DNA of 64,000 nucleotides from Steromphala cineraria (lineage: Eukaryota; Mollusca; Gastropoda; Trochida; Trochidae): contig OU744726.1 in NCBI GenBank assembly GCA_916613615.1, positions 58,916,987 through 58,980,986 of the forward strand, in the 5' to 3' direction. The position numbers and the translations under genes were made by a program. How positions within the stretch are numbered: position 1 is the stretch's first letter; every line of letters begins with the position of its first letter. Below are positions 59,198 to 64,000 of this stretch, piece by piece. The notes beneath the pieces are model-generated. The model had not been told where the DNA came from and did not search any database. It saw nothing but the letters and a program-made list of their open reading frames with translations.

Positions 59198-59456
59198 CAT
59201 CCTGTCACAGGGTACGAACGTTACGCTAACTCCACTAATCTGTACCATACTGGGCTCAGAAGCTAGATTCGCTTGCGCGGCCCGACTTTGGATGTAGCTT
59301 TCAAATCATTTTCTCGCCACCTTCTCGATAAGATTTGAACGAGAAAATGATTTGATTGGCTATATCCGAGGTCGGGCCGCGCGAGCGAGTCTAGCTTCTG
59401 AGCCCAGGGTACAGATTAGTGGAGTTAGCGTAACGTTCGTATCCTGTGACATGATG
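59198..59456. mobile_element. Mutator-like foldback element, copy B
   Basis: Duplicate of 42070-42328 with the same 259-bp length and the same 9-bp CATTAAACA target duplication (59189-59197 and 59457-59465). Left TIR CATCCTGTCACAGGGTACG. Confidence 0.9.
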
Positions 59457-60535
59457 CATTAAACACATCTTACTAATAGCTAGTCTCTGGTTTACAAAGA
59501 ATATATACATTTGTATTTGCCCATTTATTTTTGGTTTTTAAACTCAATTCACTCTTGTTGAAGGGGGTAAACTAAAAATAAAAATGCTCTCACAGGTAAG
59601 AATTAATAAAATAAATAAACATAGAAGAACAAATAAACAGCATATGTGAAGAACATCCGATTCCCAAGTTTCTTAATTTCTTGTCTCCAAACGACAGTTC
59701 TAAAAATAAGCTTAATTAATATGACATAATTTTGAATTGACACCTATTTATCAATGAAAACAAAATCAACTACATTTCACTGCGGTTTCCTAATCCTGGT
59801 TGAATAACCTTTCGATATAGCACATTTGACAACTCATACTGTTTATTTATATGGCATATTCATATAATTTTAGATTACGTCAAGAGAGCCAATTATGAGT
59901 CTTCAAATTTGAGTATAAACTAAACGATAATATTCAAACCAATTCTATGATATTGTTTGTTCTACTTCGAAATATATTCAGACTTGAAGAGGTTAATTTA
60001 ACATAACATAAGAACTGAAGAAACCGATACTGTACAGTACTCATTGACCATACAATTATTACTTTTATGATACTTCTTTTGTCAAAATTAAACCCTCTGA
60101 AATGAATTATAGCAAAGTAAGTATGTGTATGTTGACTGTTGAGGTAATATTGTTCATTGTCTCAAAACTAGATGATAATATTCACCTACCTACCTCAAAG
60201 TATATTCAGACTTTAAAGAGGTTTATTTATCATATCAAATTACATAACGTGACACAAGAACTGAATGAACCGATACTGTGCAGTATAGTACTCATTGACT
60301 ATATATCTATTTTGATACTTTTTACGTCGAAATTAAACCCATTGAAATTAATTATAGCAAAGTTATTACATGTATGTGTATGTTGACTGTTGAAGAAATA
60401 TTGTTCATTAATTTAAAGATATGGCAAATCTTATGTCCTGTTTTTAATTAATGGTTTGACACAGATTCTGAAAAAAACATGAATGATCACTTTTCGGTAT
60501 TTGATTTTATCATTCAAAAATGAATGCATTCAATC

Positions 60536-60671
60536 TACACTCCGGGACAAAAGAAACCATACTATATAAAATGCATGAAAGGTTAAGCTACGGCTGAAAC
60601 GGGGTTTCGTAGTCCTTTAGTTTCATTTATAAGAAGATTGTGTTTGATACTCTTTTGAAAAGTTGAGTGTA
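60536..60671. repeat. Short TACACTC-ended member of the GAAACGATAC family, copy B
   Basis: TACACTCCGGGACAAAAGAA at the left and GTTGAGTGTA at the right; duplicate of 43422-43570 with ~13 bp less inside. After it, copy B has an extra ~200 bp (about 60705-60925) not seen in A. Confidence 0.6.
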
Positions 60672-61079
60672 AAATGTCATTATCATTATCTATGGTTTGA
60701 TTATCTTTCTGACGGTAATAATTCATCTTTACTTCAAATAAGATCTCTCTTTTTTACTGAGATATTAACCTGATTCATAAGGTAAGGTGGCGGTTAACAG
60801 CATACTGTGAACATGCATGTCAAATTAGATCATATATTAAAAATAAAGAAAGCAAAAGTTATATAAAGACGCCCAAATAACTCAATATAGTTTTAGAATG
60901 AATTATTTGTCTTACAACAATAATGAGTCACTTAAAGTTTAAAAAAGCTATTTTAAATAGGAGAGTATTTTACAAAGCGAAAGGTTAAGTAGAAAACAAG
61001 AAAATGTTGACATTCTGAAAATGTTATTACTAATCCTTATTCGGGATCCCATATTTTAAATCCTATGTCCCTTTTCCTA

Positions 61080-61330
61080 AATAATTTATTAAACGGGACA
61101 GTGATTAGTATTCTATTTATTACTGGCTTAAATACATCGTCGAAAACATAGAGAATTTCGCCGACTTGACCATCACCATCACGGCCGGCCCGCTGACATT
61201 GCGACGTCATTTTTAACGATTATGACGTCAGTATTACGTCACCTAATTTGGTCAGCGTGCGATGTTATGACGCATATGTGTAATAACATGGTAGAGTTAT
61301 TAAACAGCGATATTTTCAACGGGAGAGTAA
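61080..61330 (+). repeat. TGACGTCA-bearing dispersed repeat, copy B
   Basis: Duplicate of 43740-44030: CACGGCCGGCCCGCTGACAT, TGACGTCA at 61223-61230, TTGGTCAGCGTGCGATGTTA and TTATTAAACAGCGATATTTT. Confidence 0.82.
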
Positions 61331-62420
61331 TAAAAAGGACAAATACATATTATTGTTTAGCTATTTAAACTGTGTGAATTCTTATTCTAATTCTACATTC
61401 CAAAAAGTCAACAATCTCAATATAACGGAAGCAAAGTATTTAGAATAATTCTGTGACATGCATTGATTGATTGTACAGTAACATATTTTTGATAATAAAC
61501 TTAAATCCAAAGGAAACGTCCCCTTTTGTTTTTTCACACACATCAAAAATCACGAAAGAAAAAATGACACCATTCTTATATATGCCAAGGCACTATCTGA
61601 AGAAACACATCGCTTAAAATGTAGTGGTTAAGGTACGAAAATATCGTTTTGTTATATTTTTTGTTCTATCGAGAATCGAGACACGACGTTTCTTTTGGAG
61701 TTTAGTATATATACGCTCTCATCAGAAATCATTGTTAGTAATCAAAACTATTTTTATTCATAGGCCACATATTGACGAATATTCTGTTGTAAATGTCAAG
61801 CATAATGTTGGCCTTTTTGGTCATTTCTATACAAATTCGAACAGGGAGTGAATTTAAATAGGAAAGTTTTTAAATTTAAAAACCAAAAGGTCATACAACC
61901 ACACACATTCACTTACTCTTTTCTCAATAGCTAAATTCCATAACTAACTGCTTGCAACTATGACTTAGGGGCTTTAACAGATTTGTGTTGTGTAGAATCG
62001 TGTTTAGATGAATGAAAACTCCTTTCAGTTTCAACATTATAATGATTGAAAGTGCAATTTGGAAGATTCGTGTTATCAATTGATTAAATGACATACACGT
62101 TTTGACTCCATTTTGTGTGTTGTTATTATTTTCTTATTGGAGTGTTGGAATTATTGTTAATTAGAATTAACGCACATTACACAATTTAGATGACTGTAGA
62201 CTTCAATAATGCGATGTAATATTCGGGTGACTGCCAACTCATTATAAACTTCCTAAAGTATTCTTGAAAAACCAGTGAGTTATATCAACAGGTAACATAA
62301 AAACAAGACACTTGTCCATTTAAAAAATTATTTATTAATATTATTGTCACATCATTAACAATACATATATGAATTCATATAGAATTTGTGAAGAACATTG
62401 ATGCAGTGTTAATACAAATA

Positions 62421-62552
62421 CCATATTTCCTCTAATACAACCCGGGCCTCCATTACAACCCGGGACTCGAAAAGAACCCGGGGGGGGGGGTATGGGTGTA
62501 AGGGGGGTACTGAACAAAATAGAACCCCGGGGTTGTATTCGAGGAAATACGG
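62421..62552. mobile_element. 132-bp TIR element with TA target and G-rich centre
   Basis: The ends CCATATTTCCTCTAATACAA and TTGTATTCGAGGAAATACGG are inverted with a few mismatches, flanked by TA on both sides. The centre has a run of ten G (62480-62489) followed by TATGGGTGTAAGGGGGG, a potential G-quadruplex. It is absent from the duplicate at about 45098-45110, so it is a recent insertion. The TA target fits a Tc1/mariner-like or similar transposase. Confidence 0.88.
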
Positions 62553-63439
62553 TATATTACAAGAGAAAATAAATTTAAAATATTTCTTGATAATTACCTT
62601 TTAGTTGGACCTTTCTGTTTTGCTTCTTCCTTTATACAACTTAATCTAGTGTAACAAGCTATCACTGTCATTCGGCTTGGATAAATTCGTCTTAATGATG
62701 ATAGAATCTGGCCGTATTGACACAAAACATCATATTTCATTATTGACATGTTTCAAGCCATATGGGCTTGTATCCAGTCCACAAATAAGTAAGTTGGTCG
62801 AAGATCTATCAAAACGTTTTAGCCAGGTTTCTTCTGATGTCAAACATGCTTAAATGAATTGATTTTGATAACCCATAGCCGAGCTCGAAGCTTAGTTAAG
62901 TTCTTAACAATTATCCGAGGCTTTATTTTGTCAGTTGTGTTGATTATTTAAACTTTTTTTAATAGTAGCACATTTGAGGTGCTATATCATTCCAATATGC
63001 ATAAATTTCACTAATGTTTCTATGTAACACCATTGTGACGTTTTTATGTTTATGACATCATAACATCCTGTTATTCGTGATCATATAAAACAAGAGTAAT
63101 TTTAACAAGGTGATGTCAAAATCCATCTACAATTTACTAGTGTCCTGTGGAACACAGTAAGTAATAACGACCAATTTGCAACAAAGACCTTGATGTATTG
63201 ATTATAGTAGCATCCACCAATTTAGTGACTCAAATGATACGTATTAACATTTGAAGTTTGCTAACACGTTGCAAGCATCTCAAACTAGGCCAAGTAAAAA
63301 AAAAGAAATTTGAGCAGCAAAGTTCTTAACCTTTTCCGACTCGTTGATTTTGGACATACTCCCTTCCATTCACAGAACCAAAGTATCTTTCAACTTTAAA
63401 CTGGTTGTATTTATAAGGGACTTCCGCTTTAAGATAAAT
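62553..63439. other. No gene recognised
   Basis: Duplicate of 45105-45989, with a ~30-bp extra patch near 62877 and a ~60-bp shortening near 63005. No supported frame. Confidence 0.45.
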
Positions 63440-63780
63440 GTAACACAAGTTCGTGAGGAGCCATGATGAACTTGTCATTATACATATTTATTCATTGATG
63501 AGACATTCATCTCACGACATGGACATGTCCAGGCTCTTTTCGGTTATTTCCTTCTTCTTTGGATCAATATGTACATCAAGAGGATGCTATTGACAGAGCC
63601 AGAGCATTGATGGACCATCTTGGCATGATCCATCACATTGAAAATTCAATCTAATAGGTCTGACCCACATAAAGTTGATCAATGGCACATGTATTAGTAA
63701 CAGGTGTGAGGTCAATTACGAGAGTTCACGGTGTATAAGGCTGCTTTCTGTCTGTGCCTATTGGAATAGTATGGACGTTA
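63440..63780 (+). repeat. Array landmark M, copy 6
   Basis: Near-identical to M4 (45990-46330), including GGTGTATAAGGCTGC. The 76-codon frame 63675-63905 differs from the frame seen over M4 because of a 1-bp deletion (GGACGTTAACC against GGACGTTTAACC), which argues against coding function. Confidence 0.9.
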
Positions 63781-64000
63781 ACCTTTTCAAATCAAGATTT
63801 GTATGTATTCGGACAATCTTAATAAAAATTGCACTTCATTTTCTTAAATTATCCTGCACCAAAACCTGCACCGTTGGGTTACAATCATTTAAACGAAAGT
63901 ATTAATAAAAACATAATTATTATTTTGATCTTTATGAATTGATAATTGTAAACACTATGATGTTTTAAATTCTGGTATTGTTCCCGTAAATATCAAAGGC

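Larger units (their letters stand above)
52740..64000 (+). repeat. Recent segmental duplication, copy B (runs off the window)
   Basis: Colinear with 33983-46590. Internal joins at 53852/53853 (A 35093 to 35718) and at about 53955 (A 35813 to ~37237) show two deletions relative to A. The last bases (GTTCCCGTAAATATCAAAGGC) still match A at about 46540-46560, so the true end is outside the window. Confidence 0.93.

Overview
This 64-kb window is AT-rich DNA (roughly two thirds A+T by eye) with no intact protein-coding gene, rRNA, tRNA or CRISPR array that I can support. Everything points to an animal nuclear genome: a tRNA-derived SINE, a decayed LINE, many short terminal-inverted-repeat (TIR) elements of the MITE type, foldback palindromes and old segmental duplications. 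The LINE and SINE styles resemble those of marine invertebrates (a mollusc or other lophotrochozoan would fit), but I cannot name the species. The longest open frames are about 130 codons, lack convincing domains, and mostly sit inside repeats.

Layout. 1-10 kb: one TTAA-flanked MITE, a 5'-truncated LINE ORF2 relic (2.8-3.8 kb), a cluster of palindromes and TGACGTCA-bearing repeats (4.7-6.1 kb), a second MITE, then mostly featureless AT-rich sequence. 10-16.7 kb: a 439-bp TIR element with a 9-bp target duplication and an internal TATA box, a local duplication split by a SINE, a ~80-bp minisatellite, a 91-bp palindrome with a 9-bp target duplication, and a second TTAA-flanked TIR element. 16.7-64 kb: a tandem array of diverged units. 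One recognisable block (called M) recurs six times, at about 16.8, 26.0, 37.3, 46.0, 54.1 and 63.4 kb. Other landmarks recur in an order suggesting that odd and even units differ, so the array looks like a dimeric higher-order repeat of about 17-21 kb. The most recent event duplicated 31.1-46.6 kb into 51.7-64 kb, and that second copy runs off the window.

The dominant mobile family is a ~360-bp element ending TTAAAGGGGCAGTAGCACG. There are 14 clear copies, some with internal deletions or a lost end, and one probable ruin. Comparing the recent duplicates gives two filled/empty pairs (copy 6 at 31.7 kb against an empty TTAA at 52.3 kb, and copy 12 at 54.5 kb against an empty TTAA at 37.76 kb). 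This directly shows TTAA-targeted insertion, as expected of a piggyBac-type non-autonomous element. All copies that keep the middle carry an ATGGCNGCC core resembling a YY1/Pleiohomeotic site.

No genes work together here in any sense I can support. The biology is of genome structure: serial TIR-element insertion, foldback formation, an internal flip inside one element exactly at a duplication junction, and tandem segmental amplification. Whether any part is transcribed cannot be told from sequence alone.
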